From the NCBI GenBank assembly GCA_037039685.1, contig JAWNGF010000011.1, positions 310,001-374,000 on the forward strand: DNA of 64,000 bases. Reading direction: 5' to 3'. Both the position numbers and the translations under genes were made by a program. Source of the stretch: Ceratobasidium sp. AG-K. Lineage: Eukaryota > Basidiomycota > Agaricomycetes > Cantharellales > Ceratobasidiaceae. The notes under the pieces are model-generated. The model had not been told where the DNA came from, made no database searches, and worked only from the letters and a program-made list of their open reading frames with translations. Shown here piece by piece: positions 12,153 to 23,990 of the stretch (position 1 is its first letter; each line of letters starts with the position of its first letter).

Positions 12153-13650
12153 TTATTCATGGTCTCCGATTTCGCTCCCTTCATCGGAATCATCGGAATC
12201 ATTATTAGGTCTGTCTCCTATTCCGGCGCAGTCTATCGTGGAGAGCCGGCGAACTAGGGCCTGATTCGTGACCGTTACTTGCCAGAGCAGCAGGGTCTAC
12301 GATGCAGTCTGCGAGAAGCCGGTTAAGGATCAAGGCTGTGGTCAAATCGACCCTCTTCCAGAATCCCCCCGAGTCCACACCTCGGAGGTTGGGCCACAGG
12401 GAATTCAGGATGCTGCGTCACATGTACGTCAAGGACTCAGATATATGCTGAATACATGAGAATACCCGCTTACCGAGCCTGGTGTTGGATCCCTTCCGAC
12501 GTTTGCGCGAGTCTTCCACCGAGAGCACCTTCAAGAGTGGACATTGGGGAATGACTGGTGGCCAGAATATTTGTTGGTGCAACGATATTCGTTAGTTTGA
12601 GCTAGACTACTAGGCGTACCAGGGCTGGCATGACTGCGAAGTATGCTAGCTCTTGCAACGAAGTAGACTTACGAGGTAGGGTGAGTTCAGTGACGTTTGA
12701 CCAGATGACATCAAGGTACACCTCGAACGGACTCTTTCCCAAGGGTATTCCAGGTATGTCAATCCTCTCCAGAGGGAGCTGCATCATGCGTTCAAGCATT
12801 CCAAGTTTCCAATCACTGGAGTGGGCCTTTCACGTTCAAAACCAACGCATAAGCTTTTTAGACGTGGGGTGTTGGTAAGCAAGGGGAATATGCTAGGTTT
12901 CACTAGCTCGGCAGGCGAGCATGGTTCCCATTTGCCATCGGCGTCGACTTTCTTGGGAGAGAACTTGAGTTTTTCGAGCTAGGGGAAAAGATTATGGGCC
13001 CCCAAGTAAATCTCGTCTTCCGTGCGACTGATGGTAAGGCAGCGGAGGGGAAGGGATCGTTATGTAGGTCCGAGTCAGTGTCATGATCGACGGCAAAGCG
13101 GCTAAACCCATCTACATATAACTCGAGGCTCTCCAAATTCGGAAGTTTGCTAAGTCCAACACTGGACAAACGAGATAACCACCCCCTAGTGATTGATAGA
13201 TGGCGAATTGAGAGAAGGTCTTGAAAATATTCGTACTAGACTTTGGGTGGTTGATAATGCTCAAAAAATAGACGGTCATGACCGAGAGGATCGCGAGGAT
13301 GATGGGGTGCGAGCGTGATTTGTTGGATGTTTGGGGATAGTGTGATAACGTGTCCCATGATCTTAGTGATGGCCGTGTGTGTAAGTGCCCAGATCTCATC
13401 GGGCCAATAATAGTTTTCAATGCACTATGATAGATCCACGAGAGACGGACCGGCAAATATTCTTATCCACTTCGGAATATCCGACAACATAACGCAATCA
13501 TTAGTTGCCGCAATAGACAGATTTCTCCAGTTGGGAAGGAGGGTTCGACTGTTGAGGTATCAAACAACACTGGCCAGCCGGATACTTGGTAGTAATGTCG
13601 GTTCTTCGGATAGACCTTCAGAGTCTCTACGAATGAGTCGGAAGACATAA
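12153..13650 (-). pseudogene. Decayed F-box/LRR-like paralog
   Basis: Minus-strand fragments in different frames match, block by block and in the same order, the neighbouring gene at 14272-15836. They are VETLKVYPKNRHYYQVSGWP (neighbour: VQSLKIYPQDNFFFSVSGWQ), LPNLESLELYVDG (LPALESPELYVDD) and LPLERIDIPGIPLGKSPFEV with TSLQELAYFAVMPALVRLVV (LPLQKIDIAGLSLGKAPFAV with ASLRELAYFAAMPLLMRLVV). The 3' end is an acidic tail rich in Asp/Ser with a TAA at 12153-12155. The blocks are separated by frame changes and stops that normal short introns do not explain. The F-box exon itself was not found in this copy. A relic of a substrate-adaptor-type F-box/LRR protein is the best reading. Confidence 0.6.
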
Positions 13651-14271
13651 GAAAGGCGATTATATGCGTCGTATATAGAGAGTCTGGTCAACGGAGAGTG
13701 AAAGGGCTCAACCTTCGACGCAAAGAACATGTTCGACGGATCAATGGATTGGCTCCAGGCCTGAACTGGTCGAACTTATTGGCAAGTTCATGACTAATTG
13801 CCCCATTGTGTTTCTCCGCCCAATGACTCCCTATTTCGTCACGGGATACGAAAGTTTACCAGTTCCATCATGAAACTGAAGATAGAGGTGATTAAGACAT
13901 GTCGGCACTACTTCGAATAGGAGTGACAGGTCTCCAGCACGGGGAAGTTCTTCTATTCACGCTTTCACCCTCTTTGATGGCCGCTATCCTCCCACACGCC
14001 GAGTAACGCATCAACATTTGATTTAGTCTCGCAACAGCGCAAGCGATTGTAACTTTCTGTGCGAGAATTTGACGGAGAATCGAAGCTACAACGGGGTCAG
14101 CTCAGTAGTGGTCTGCCCATTCCACCTTGCAAAGGCGAGGCCAGAGTAAACGCAAAATTCAATAGTAACAAAGGTTCGTCACCAACGTAATCTGCAAGAG
14201 TGAATAGTCACCTACCTCACATGGTGCTCAATTATCTCTTGTGCTGACTTTAGCTTTCCGCCTCGAGCGCT
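13651..14271. other. Intergenic between the two F-box-like copies
   Basis: No convincing gene. It may contain the eroded 5' end of the 12-13.6 kb copy and the former 3' end of the 14.3-15.8 kb copy. One possible intron-like GTAGGT...TTGCAG string on the minus strand near 14.2 kb could not be joined in frame. Confidence 0.3.
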
Positions 14272-15836
14272 CTATAGGGTTGTCAAACGGGCGTAATTAG
14301 TGGCAGGGATATTTGCTGGAGTGAATGCAGTTGTAAGATCGAGCGCAACCACTAGACGCATCAAAAGAGGCATGGCCGCAAAGTATGCAAGCTCCCGTAA
14401 CGAGGCGGTCTGGCGCGGTAGGATGAGCTCGTTGACAGTAGACCAGATGACACCCAAATCAACTGCGAATGGAGCTTTGCCGAGAGATAGCCCAGCTATG
14501 TCAATTTTCTGTAAAGGGAGTCGCGCCATCGCATCCAAAGATCCCTGATCCCCCAAGGGCGTATTCGGAGTTTCTTTGCTCGAATGCGTGATCAGCAGGC
14601 TCCCTAGACGCGGAGCGGTGGAGAGCGAAGGAACTATGCTCCACTCGACCGGTTCTTCTTCATCCGCTATCCATATATCATCACAATCTTCATCCAGGAG
14701 ATGAACCTCGAGTTCGGTAATACGTTCAAAAAGGCGCCGAAACTCAAAAATATCATTGTGATCATAAGGGGGGGTATGCCGAAGGGATAAATGACGGAGA
14801 GCGGGAAATGAGGCGGGAGAACACTCTTCGTTGAGCTGTCGGGCATACATGTGACAGCCGAGGTCATCGACGTATAATTCGGGGCTTTCCAGTGCTGGGA
14901 GATTACCCAACGTGACCATGGACGAGCGGGAAATCCACCCGTGAGTAATGGACATGCGACGAAGGCGCGGCAGCTCTTGAAGTCCTGATGCCACAGCTCA
15001 GGGGGCGGAGACTCGCCTGAGATCCAATATTGGTAATCATCATTTTCTTTGGGACCACGTGGGCCCAGGCATAGCTGTTGAATATTCGGAGACGAGTCCA
15101 CTAGGTGATCCAAGATTTCGCAAGTGGAGGACTGGGTAAATGGCCAATCCCAATCAGGTCAGGCGTAGCTATCGATGCACCACGAGACATCGGTAAGGTT
15201 CTGCTTGCCCAGGAGCTTAATCCTAGAGGGACGTTGGACAAGCCCTACACAAATGTCCACGGCGGCGATGGATAGCTTCCTCAGGTTGGGAAGAAGTGGC
15301 CGGTTGTGGGCATATGTCATCAGCAGCTGCCAGCCCGAGACGCTAAAAAAAAAATTGTCCTGAGGGTATATCTTCAAGGACTGTACAAAAGGGGCATAAT
15401 AGTTGAACCGCTCGAACTGATTAGAATTGGATTCTCCACTAAGCGCCATTAAGAAAGCACATAATAGATGATTAGTATATACTCTCAACCACTCTCACTA
15501 ATCAAAACATACCCCTTTCTTCAATTGACCACATTGACTCTTTGCACCGAGAAGAATATCTGATAGGCTCATCTTATTGACTACATAGTAAAGGGATGCT
15601 GATTTGACCAGGCCTAATAGATTCCCTGCGCCGTCCACATGTTGCCAAATCGTGGGACAAACACTGTAAAAAGCTCCACGACAGGTTTGAGCAAGTCGAG
15701 CGAATTCTGCGTGCCGTAGGTGTCCAGAGAGTAAGGACGCGAGCTCCGGAGTACAGAATAGTCTAAGTCCGGGGGAGCTGGGCGCACCAGTTGCTATAGT
15801 TTGGTCCATGAGGTCTGGTGGCGGAAAAATATCCAC
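14272..15836 (-). pseudogene. F-box/LRR-like gene with apparent disablements
   Basis: The first exon (15836 down to about 15510) encodes an F-box-like segment, HAEFARLAQTCRGAFYSVCP followed by TIWQHVDGA, typical of fungal F-box proteins that recruit substrates to SCF ubiquitin ligases. Downstream come leucine-rich blocks: VQSLKIYPQDN, LRKLSIAAVDICVGL, NIQQLCLGPRG, LPRLRRMSITHGWISRSS, ITELEVHLLDED and LRELAYFAAMPLLMRLVV. Reading through needs a TGA near 15156 (after CIDSYA) to be bypassed and a frame change near 15000 (between ELWHQD and LQELPRL). I could not find good splice sites for either. The reading ends at a TAG at 14272, earlier than the tail seen in the sister copy. It may be recently inactivated or wrongly modelled by me. 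Confidence 0.55.
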
Positions 15837-16621
15837 GGCCTCATGGATAGGTCCTTATCTTGTGCAACTTTGTAATTCCCTATCATTACCTGTCCTAATG
15901 CTACTCCAAACTGGCACCCCCAGCACCATATTTGGCACAGGGTATACGAAAAATCATCAATTTTAAATCTGCGATCAACTCAACCTCCGACTATATGCGT
16001 CACATCCAAGGCCAAAATCCCACGTCTCCAAGTACATCCCAGCAGAATGCCCAATCGTGGGGTTTAGAAACTAATCTAACCACGTCCAAATCGTTGAGCG
16101 GTGGAATGCAGTGCTTGGTTCTTCCCGTCAGTAATACCCCAAGGGACCATTCCAATCAACCTTCTACTTAGGGATCCTTGACCCCAAATCCTGGTTCACT
16201 TGGGAAAAACGTGTGCAGGAGCGAGCTGCACAAAAGTCTCAATAATGCGTGCACCAGCTCCTCAGATCCTTATCCTCACGACGCCATCTAATGCTCAAAT
16301 ATTCGATTCCCCTTCAACAGAGCCTTCTAGTCGTGAAAAGTATTGTAAACCCGCTCAAACAAGCTGAATGACAGTGAGAGCCGCTACACGCACCCGCGCG
16401 GGTAAGAACGGGGTCATTACATCAGCATTAACGCATCAACCTGATTGGCCAAATACGCGCGCCCAGATTCCCACGACCGACTCACGGATACATGACTCCT
16501 AGACGCGCGGAATACCTTCAGCATTGTGCTTTCTAACATGTGCTTTCCACAACGCATCTCGGGGTTAAAAGGGACGCATGACCTCCCAACTCAAACCATT
16601 AACTATCCAGCTTTCTGAATC
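15837..16621. other. Intergenic upstream of the hydrolase
   Basis: No gene recognised. A TTAAAA string near 16565 lies about 55 bp before the hydrolase start and could be its TATA element. Confidence 0.35.
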
Positions 16622-17833
16622 ATGCCTGAAACTACAAATGTACCCCAGGACGTCCTCGACCGTCTCGCACCAGACTACCGCGACTTCATCCTCTCGATAG
16701 GAGCTAAACCTACTGCGCTCGCTGGACTTGAATGGTCTCCCGCGCTCAGACCACCCCCAGCTCCTTCGGCCATAACGGGCATGAACAACCCCGTTCCAGT
16801 CGGCTCCCAGCGCACCATCGACCTAGGAACGTACTCGGTACAAGTCATGACACCCCCAGGAGACCCGCCTACCCGAGGCTGGCCAGCGCTACTCTTTGCG
16901 CATTGGGGCGGATTCGTATTTGGTCATGCGAGTGAAGAAGATGGATTGATGAGTCGGATTTGCGTTGGTAGGTTTCAGATTTCACTTTCTAATTATAGAT
17001 ATTGAACTCCAAGTTTAGACCTTGAATGCGTGGTTGTGTCCGTCGAATATCGGTTGGCGCCTGAACATCCATTCCCTGCTGGTCTGGAAGATTGCTGGAA
17101 CGCTTTGGTTTGGGTACATACCCAGGGAAAGCAACAACTTCGGATTGACCCTAATCGAATTGCGGTGATGGGCACCTCGGCGTAAGTCCACCCATCCCGA
17201 CCAACAATATACTATATCCCTAATTCCAAGGGCTCCATAGTGGTGGAAACCTCGCCGCCGTCCTAGCCCAACGCGCCGCACTCGCAACCCCCAAAATCCC
17301 ACTCGTCCTCCAAATCCTAATCATACCTGTACTCGAACAATCCTTTACCTCTGACCGAACCCACTGGCGACCGTCCATGATCGAAAACGAACACAACTTT
17401 AGCTTGTCTGTTCCAGATCTATTCTGGCTCCGGGACTTGTACCTCCCCAACGTCGAGGACCGGACGAATCCCGAGGCGTCGCCGCTGCTTCAGCGTGACA
17501 AGAGGGCGTTTGAGGGTATGGCGCCCGCGTGGATTGGGGTTTCAGAGTTGGATATTATGAGGAGCGCGGGAGAGGCGTATGCGGATTTGTTGAGAGAGCA
17601 TGGGGTTCCAGTGACTTTGAGGATACTCAAAGGTTGGTTACTTGCTGTGTTTTTAGATATTGGCTGACGCGGTTTGTAGGCCTTACACACCCAGGCTTCG
17701 TTGCCGAGAGGGTAAGCGAATATTTCAATATTATTAGCGTGAACTCAGCGTTATTTGATTATTCTAGGTCTGCGAAGAAGCTCGCGCGGGCCGGCAAGAA
17801 CAAGTTCAAGCTTTGAGAGAAGCATTTGTCTGA
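16622..17833 (+). CDS. Alpha/beta hydrolase fold-3 esterase/lipase (HSL-like)
   Basis: Predicted cytosolic carboxylester hydrolase. In order: an oxyanion-hole motif HWGG in [13 protein letters not shown] (a variant of the classical HGGG), [22 protein letters not shown], the nucleophile elbow GTSAGG (usually GDSAGG) split by an intron, the acid region GVSELDIMR, and the catalytic histidine in GLTHPGF. The triad Ser-Asp-His is therefore complete. Five exons; the last encodes [20 protein letters not shown]. About 330 residues, normal for hormone-sensitive-lipase-like esterases. There is no signal peptide, so an intracellular role on small esters, lactones or xenobiotics is likely. The start is the first ATG, in [15 protein letters not shown]. 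Confidence 0.88.
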
Positions 17834-18599
17834 GGGATTTACGAGATCATGCGCGTGGTTACTCGGTAACTCGGGATACACGTCAAGATATCCTCCATTT
17901 AGTATTTGACATTACCCACGCAGACCATTGTAATTGTAATCCAACCCACGACGTGTCTGATTTGCGCCTTGAGCTATTAAAGATAATACCTATTATTCGT
18001 TGAAGATATCTCAGCCGAGCGAGTTTCAGTGTACCGGCATCCTTTGAGAATGTCCGACCTCGGGCCTTGCACTTTAAGCGCCGCATGGCATTCCTGTGTC
18101 GGCCGAACTGAGCAGTTCCTGAGCCGCCGAATGAGTGTTGACAACTCAATGGACGAAATGAAAGATAAGGGATAGCAATTGAACAAGAGATAATGTATAG
18201 GGCTGTGGGCGAAATGACACTGGCGCTGCGCAGAGATTTCGAATCTTGGCGCTGGCAGCAGCGCAGTCGGAATCGTTGCGGCCCAAGTCCCACCGTCGCC
18301 AGCACACAAGGCGTTTTATGAGCCACCCAACACACATGGCTGTCGCAGCAACAGTTTTAATCAAGCGGATGTAGTCGCGTCGACGGCTTGGATCTTATGC
18401 TTGTTACCCGTAGGTCGGAATCCAAATGGGGGATACCCGAAGAAGGCAGACCCTGAGACCCTGTTGCGGTTGCTACTGACAAACAGGAAGCGCCTCCTCA
18501 CTACGTCTCTCCTCTGCACCCTCATAGTCGCCGACTGGAGCGTGCAATGCAATATCTGCGGCCTGGGGCTGTAGCATTACTCTGAATTCCTCTTTCGCA
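17834..18599. other. Intergenic between hydrolase and membrane-protein gene
   Basis: No recognised gene on either strand. It should hold the promoter of the membrane-protein gene at 18600. Confidence 0.35.
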
Positions 18600-19394
18600 A
18601 TGACGACACTCGTTGTACCGCCCACCTTTACTCTCGCCGTCCCCGCGCCCGCTCCCACATCGTTTAGCTTCTACCAGGGAAATGATGTTGGGACTGCATC
18701 GGACGTGGCTACGACGGCGTTACCTACCCAGCTCGTGTTCGACACTACAGCCGCCGGCGCTGTCCCCAGCAATGCCAAATCTGTCGTCGTCGTAACCTCG
18801 GCCACCCCCACCTCAGCCTCTACACCTACCGAATCCGCAGCTGCCCCCTCTAACCAATCGAAGAAAACCACCCTTCCCATCGCCGCCATTATCCTTTCCC
18901 TCGTCGCAGTAGCTGCCCTATTAGCTTTCTGCCTGTTCCTCTGGTACCGCAAACGTGCTCGCAGAAGAGGCCACGGTCATGGCCGCGCCGGCTCGGAAGA
19001 GTATGGCAGTGCTCCACCGGCTACCGACGTCCTGCGCAAACTTGGAACCAACTACGAAAAATCCGCAGACCCATTCTCAGATGCACACGCCGCCCCTCCC
19101 TCGGATCCATTCGCAGATCCCACGCCCCATCACACAAGATCAGGTTCTGATTCGTTCTTGAACATGGGCAACCCCCGCGCTCCATTTACACATGCTCCGT
19201 CTGCCTCGACAGGATCGAGTGCGTCCAGCAAAGCACGGAAGCGTGAAATGGAGGAGGCCCGAAAACGTGACATGTCGGCCCTCAACAACCTCGTCCGGGC
19301 GCTCGACCAAAAGGACCGACAGGCCCAGGTCGAAGGCCGGGATCGGAAGAGCTTACCTCCTGTGGAGCTGTTCAAGGCGGCGTTGGTACGATGA
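18600..19394 (+). CDS. Single-pass membrane protein, Ser/Thr-rich ectodomain
   Basis: One open frame of 264 residues. Residues 1-88 are rich in Thr, Ala, Ser and Pro (mucin-like, likely O-glycosylated). A single hydrophobic span at about 90-114 (PIAAIILSLVAVAALLAFCL) is followed by a strongly basic stop-transfer stretch WYRKRARRR, so the rest should be cytosolic. The cytosolic part carries repeated DPF motifs (SADPFSDA, PSDPFADP), which are endocytic adaptor-binding motifs in other proteins, and a charged helix (KREMEEARKRDMSALNNLVR). No cleaved signal peptide is visible, so either it is a signal-anchor protein or an upstream exon was missed. The shape resembles fungal wall-stress-sensor-like proteins, but no family is certain. 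A decayed second copy lies at about 23.06-23.65 kb. Confidence 0.7.
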   Translation: MTTLVVPPTFTLAVPAPAPTSFSFYQGNDVGTASDVATTALPTQLVFDTTAAGAVPSNAKSVVVVTSATPTSASTPTESAAAPSNQSKKTTLPIAAIILSLVAVAALLAFCLFLWYRKRARRRGHGHGRAGSEEYGSAPPATDVLRKLGTNYEKSADPFSDAHAAPPSDPFADPTPHHTRSGSDSFLNMGNPRAPFTHAPSASTGSSASSKARKREMEEARKRDMSALNNLVRALDQKDRQAQVEGRDRKSLPPVELFKAALVR

Positions 19395-20616
19395 TCTGTA
19401 TCTTTTGTGAGTCTATTGTTTCCTATATCGGGCCAACGCTAACCTCTACCCACCCCAGTTGCTATTTTTCTTTGGTTCTTCATACCTCCTCGCACTGCCG
19501 AGCCTGTGCGCTAGTCCTTTCTTCGTGTCCATACCTTTTTTGTCGTTCCACTATGGGGCCCACGCTCGCTATCTCACTCGTTTATTTCACTCGCTACTCT
19601 CTATGCCCCTCGGACACTGGAAGCCCTTTTTTTCGAACGCTGTAGTTGTAGCATTGAATCTTTTTTCGTGTTTTTGGTATCCAACATCCCACGCGAGTGC
19701 TAGTTCCTTTTTCTGCTCGGAATGTCTGGATTGTGCTTCTACCGAATGGGCCGGGTGGCGGTGCTTCTGGCCGCTGCGGTGCGAAATTGGTTCTTTGCGA
19801 GAGATGCGAGTGTGCATGTGGACGTTTTGACAGCTACATGTGAAACCACGTTTGGAATGACGGTGCGACGAGATGCTGGATATTATATTGATAGATGTCG
19901 CGTGCACCAAATCGCCGAAGTGACTGGCGACGACCTGCAAGAACGCGCCGAGCTTCGCTTGTACATTTTCCGAGGCCCGGAATATCACAGATTTGTCTGT
20001 TGGCTTGTCCTATGTGGTTCTAGGACTTGTTCGTGATCGAGAACTTGTTTGATGTGCAGGTTCGTAAATCACTTGTATTTGTTATTTGTTGGATAAACTT
20101 GATTTGAGGCGTTTGTGCCGGATCGTCTTGCCGTAACAATCGGTGTATACGCCTGGGCCATTGATGTAAAGCAGTCGATGTACCAATGAACGCTAGCTAG
20201 CATTTCTAAGGTTCTATTTTAACGGTATTCGACTCCACCTCGTACCGACTGAGTCCAGGAACTTCGCTGGGATGGTCAACCTCCTCACGATGGCATTAAG
20301 AGGAGCTTTAAGCTCGCCGATTCTCCTATGTTTAATCACACAAATATGTGGATCGAGAGTACTGATTTGATGGTATGGATATAACACATTTATAAACCCA
20401 TTATGCATGCACGAAGGTAGCCGTGTTGTTGTTGTGTTATAATTTATCAGATTAAATCAAATGGATTTACAATGAGGTTTAGATTATCAGCGTGGAGGAG
20501 CAGGTGTATGCGTCCCAGTCATTATCTTAGGGACGGCCGAGTGCTATTGGGCGCTATTGAGTATCAATGAGGGTTTCATGGCTGCAGTAGGCTCACCTCG
20601 GCCCATTTGGGCATGA
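19395..20616. other. Intergenic downstream of membrane-protein gene
   Basis: About 1.2 kb with no recognised gene. It contains the 3' ends of the membrane-protein gene (+) and of the unknown large gene (-), which converge here. The first part is CT-rich on the plus strand. Confidence 0.35.
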
Positions 20617-22689
20617 TCAGTGAAACGAGACGTCCCAGCCACCAGGCATGGATTCACGCTCAGACCCCGGGCACGTGGGAGTGTCCGTTGTCGGGATTAG
20701 GATGTGGTCGTCCAGTGCGTTTAGAGTAGCCACCCATACATCGCACATGGCACGTTCGGCCGCCGTGAGGAGCTCGCTGAAAGTTCCAAACCCATATCGG
20801 TCTACCCTGTCAAAATGGATATTCATGCGGTCTCGAATGTACTCTTGCAGAGGAGGATCCGCAGACAGGTTTGCTACACCTCTAAGGACTCTTCGAGCTA
20901 GCCATGCACGCTATCAGAGATGATTTGTTAGCGGATTCAACGTGATTAACTAATTGTAGTACGCTGGGAAGGGAACAAGGTAGAGAAATGCATGCATGCG
21001 TACCTTAGCACCATCCCCGTACGTCAACCTCTCGGGGTTTGTGTCCGCGAGATGTTTTATAAGGATCTCTGAGATTCGGCCGGCTATCCTCATGAATACA
21101 CCAGACTCCTCTCCACTAATATAGTGCCTATTCCAGGTCTCCTGCCAGACTCGCTTGGCTTTTAGGTCGCCCGCAAGCAGATGCAAAAGCTGGCCTTGAT
21201 ATATATTGCCATCATCAGTGCTATATCGGCGTTTGCAAAGCAGTTGATCCCCCCAACCCACATTCACAGAGTCCAATGAGTATGATATCGTTCTCGTTGT
21301 TAGCTAGGACACTGGTCAGCGGATTAAACACTTACGGGTATGCATCGGAGGAGACCATTTCCTGTGACAATAACAGTTGCTGTGACTTGGAGTCTTGATA
21401 CCTATCAATGTAGCCCTGTCTGACAGCACCCCATGCAGCATCCCAGGAATCATTCACGGAGCGACGTAAGTCACCGTATCTGTGGCTGTATCCGTATCTG
21501 CCATTGATTTCACGCTTATTGCGCTCGGATAGAAAGGTTCTGGTAGCCTCTGAACATATATGTTCAATGAGAGTCCTGCCCACGGGTATGTCGTGCAAGG
21601 TTTCGTTTGTGGGGGGCGAGGATCTGTGGCGAACATGAGTGCATGGTAGAGGCAATGGCGAGCAGCTTACTGTATTGGATCGGGTAGCTGGAGCGGGAAA
21701 GAACGCCGGCTCCGAGGATCACAGGACGCCTTGACGAGAGGTGCTACCAGCAGAGCGACCTTGTTAGCGCAAATGGATCCCAAGAGTTGCGCTATTTCCC
21801 CCACTAGTCCAGATGAGAGCTGAGATCGTAGTAAAGACCTCCGCAAATAATCCCCGAGCCCAGACCATGGGTCTCGAATCAGGCGAGTAGCAGACTCTCT
21901 CCAGAAATCCCCAACTTCCGAGTCAGGGCCATGGTCGTCGACTTCAGGCTGAGGCGGTAATAGGTCCTTAAACCAGCCTATAACTCGTGTACGCGTTGAT
22001 TGCTTTATGGGCCGGGGGGCGTGAAAGAGGGTTTGGTGATTGAGAAGAGCAACAACTTCATTTTGGATCTCGCTGCTTTGACCAATTACCTCCCATTGAA
22101 GAGCACGACGTGTAACTGCAGTGACTATGGTCCAAGAGAAGAAGTAGCAGTTGTATTCTAGGAGGCTATAGGACCGAGCGCGTGGATGCGCTTGAATTCC
22201 AAAGCAGATGGCAAGTATGAGCTCTAGGTCTTCCTTATCCTGGAAGCTGATCTTCAATAGCACCTCAGATTGCTCGATGAGGTCGTTGTATTCTGTTTCA
22301 AAAGAGGAAAGAACATGTGCGCTGTCCTCCGCTATGGTCCCCTCGGATTTTAGCGCATGTCCACGCAGCTCGTACTGAGCGCGTCGGTCGAATCGACAGA
22401 TAGTAGTTTCGTTCATTCGGGCAACAATGAATTCGTGCTTGAACCGCCCCTCTTTGTCTCTCCTGTACTCGAGCGACGTGATTCGGGTGTTTGATCCCTG
22501 GAATTCATACCACCCCTGTGCAGCTCTTCTACCTTCCTCTGTGACGAGTTCGAGTACGAAGCGAGACTGAGTTCGCCGCCCTCCGGAAGTGATAAGCTTG
22601 TTACTAGTAGGGGCAAGAACACGGCTAACTGGTGCCAAAATGTCGACCGCTTTGCGTAGTGCTCGGCGAGTGAGGTGGTACTTAGTCAT
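20617..22689 (-). CDS. Large protein of unknown family with His and Asn-Cys motifs, copy A
   Basis: I do not recognise an established family. The first exon (22689 to about 21670) encodes 340 residues: a basic N-terminus, then GRFKHEFIVARMN (about residues 81-93), RRAQYELRGHALK, and SYSLLEYNCYFFSWTIVTAV (about 173-192). A strand with an invariant His followed later by an Asn-Cys at the start of a hydrophobic helix recalls the permuted papain-like fold of LRAT and NlpC/P60 relatives; this is inference only. Later exons give FLSERNKREINGRYG, NDSWDAAWGAVRQGYIDRY, KRVWQETWNRHYISGEESG and a C-terminal GFGTFSELLTAAERAMCDVW, all matched in copy B. At least four exons. There is no signal peptide. It is convergent with the membrane-protein gene at 18600. 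Confidence 0.72.
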
Positions 22690-23059
22690 TAGGCTGGAGC
22701 TGAAATAACCAAGAGCGTTGAATGGGTTTTATTGGCGAATGAAGAAACTATTGGAGGGGAGAGGGGCAGCTGTGTTGCTTATAGTCGCTGGGGATAGCCA
22801 ACGAGCGGATCTTAGTGGCAGCGCGCCAATCACTACTACCCAATTTGAGATTGGTGAGAGGGGCATAGACTCCACAGCACCTTTCGAGGTGGTGCCCCAC
22901 TTTGAGTAGTGCATGACGATACCCGCTCTATAGCAAGTATCCGAACATTCGCCTTTGGCTATTCAGTGGTTACGAGGCAGTGTGGAGAGACAGCATTGCG
23001 TCACCGACCTTCATCACTTATCGTATTTGTCTGTATGTCGCTTGATCTGTACCAGCGCA
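22690..23059. promoter_or_regulatory. Upstream region of copy A gene
   Basis: Lies between the start of copy A (-) and the relic membrane-protein gene (+), so it once separated divergent promoters. No gene was recognised. Confidence 0.3.
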
Positions 23060-23645
23060 ATGATGATTGTCACCGATGTAGCCGGGGGCAACACAGCTTT
23101 ATCTACTTGGTTCAATTCTCGCCGGCCGTATGATCGTCGGCCACCGCCACCAAACTCGACCCACCAATCCGGTTCAAGAAAACACCCTGCTCATGGCCGC
23201 GATCATCTTGGCCGTTGTGGTATTTGCTGGTGCCCAGCACTCTCGATAACTTTGTTGCCAACTCTGTCGTCGTCGTGACCTGAGTCACTCCCACTGAGTC
23301 TCCCACACTGACTGAGTCCAGAGCCCCTCCCAGCTGGACCAAGGAACTACGCACCCTGTAACAGCGATTATTTTAGTCCCTGTCGTGGTCATTCGGTCAT
23401 TTTTCTCCCTATTCCTCTGATACTGTAAACCCGATAGTAGGTGAGGCGGAGTTCATGGCACCAGTCCGGAAGGCTGCGGCAGCGCGCCACGCCCCGGCAA
23501 TGTCCTAGTAATAACCAGAATCACGTATGTTAGATCCACTTTCTAACTCCCACACCGTTACTCCGAATCCATTCGCAGATCTCTAGACCTACCGTGCATA
23601 CAGCAACGTTCCTTGTTGTCGTGACGTGATACATGCACCATTTGG
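23060..23645 (+). pseudogene. Relic copy of the single-pass membrane protein gene
   Basis: The DNA matches the gene at 18600-19394 in collinear blocks. These are an ATG region GCAATGATGATTGTCACC, a TTCTCGCCG block, the TCTGTCGTCGTCGTGACC block near 23265 (intact gene: TCTGTCGTCGTCGTAACC), the following ACTCCCACTGAGTCTCC stretch, the membrane-span region with TATTCCTCTGATACTGTAAAC near 23412 (intact: TGTTCCTCTGGTACCGCAAAC), and GAATCCATTCGCAGATC near 23568. Stops and length changes break every frame, for instance TGA after the Val-Val-Val-Thr block. It sits between copies A and B of the unknown large gene, exactly where a duplicated unit predicts it. Confidence 0.65.
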
Positions 23646-23990
23646 ACATTATTTAATGGGCTACATAGGGTTATCATATTGCTGTTACATGGAGTAGCCT
23701 GGTTCTACCGCTAGGATTGCATGTCTACAGTAGTGTGAATGTCATATTAATAAACAATTAAAAGCGACTTGGCAACGATTATCATTGCTGAAAATGGTAT
23801 ATTTGGGATGTGTGCAATGTCATGTCGTGGCACGTCCACGCTAGATCCTGAATGATGATACTACCGGACAATTATCCTGCGTCGTAGTGTTACGACCGTG
23901 TTCCAATCCCCCAGGACGCTTCCTCTGAAAATCATGTTATTGTATTTTTATTCCCCGTCCATGACTAGAATCCATTGCTATACGGCAATC
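23646..23990. other. Intergenic between relic and copy B
   Basis: No coding signal recognised. It is 3' flank of both the relic (+) and copy B (-). Confidence 0.3.

Noticed and set aside
23108..23122. GGTTCAATTC string resembling a tRNA T-loop (B box)
   Set aside because: No matching acceptor stem, A box or anticodon arm could be found nearby, and the string falls inside the membrane-protein gene relic.
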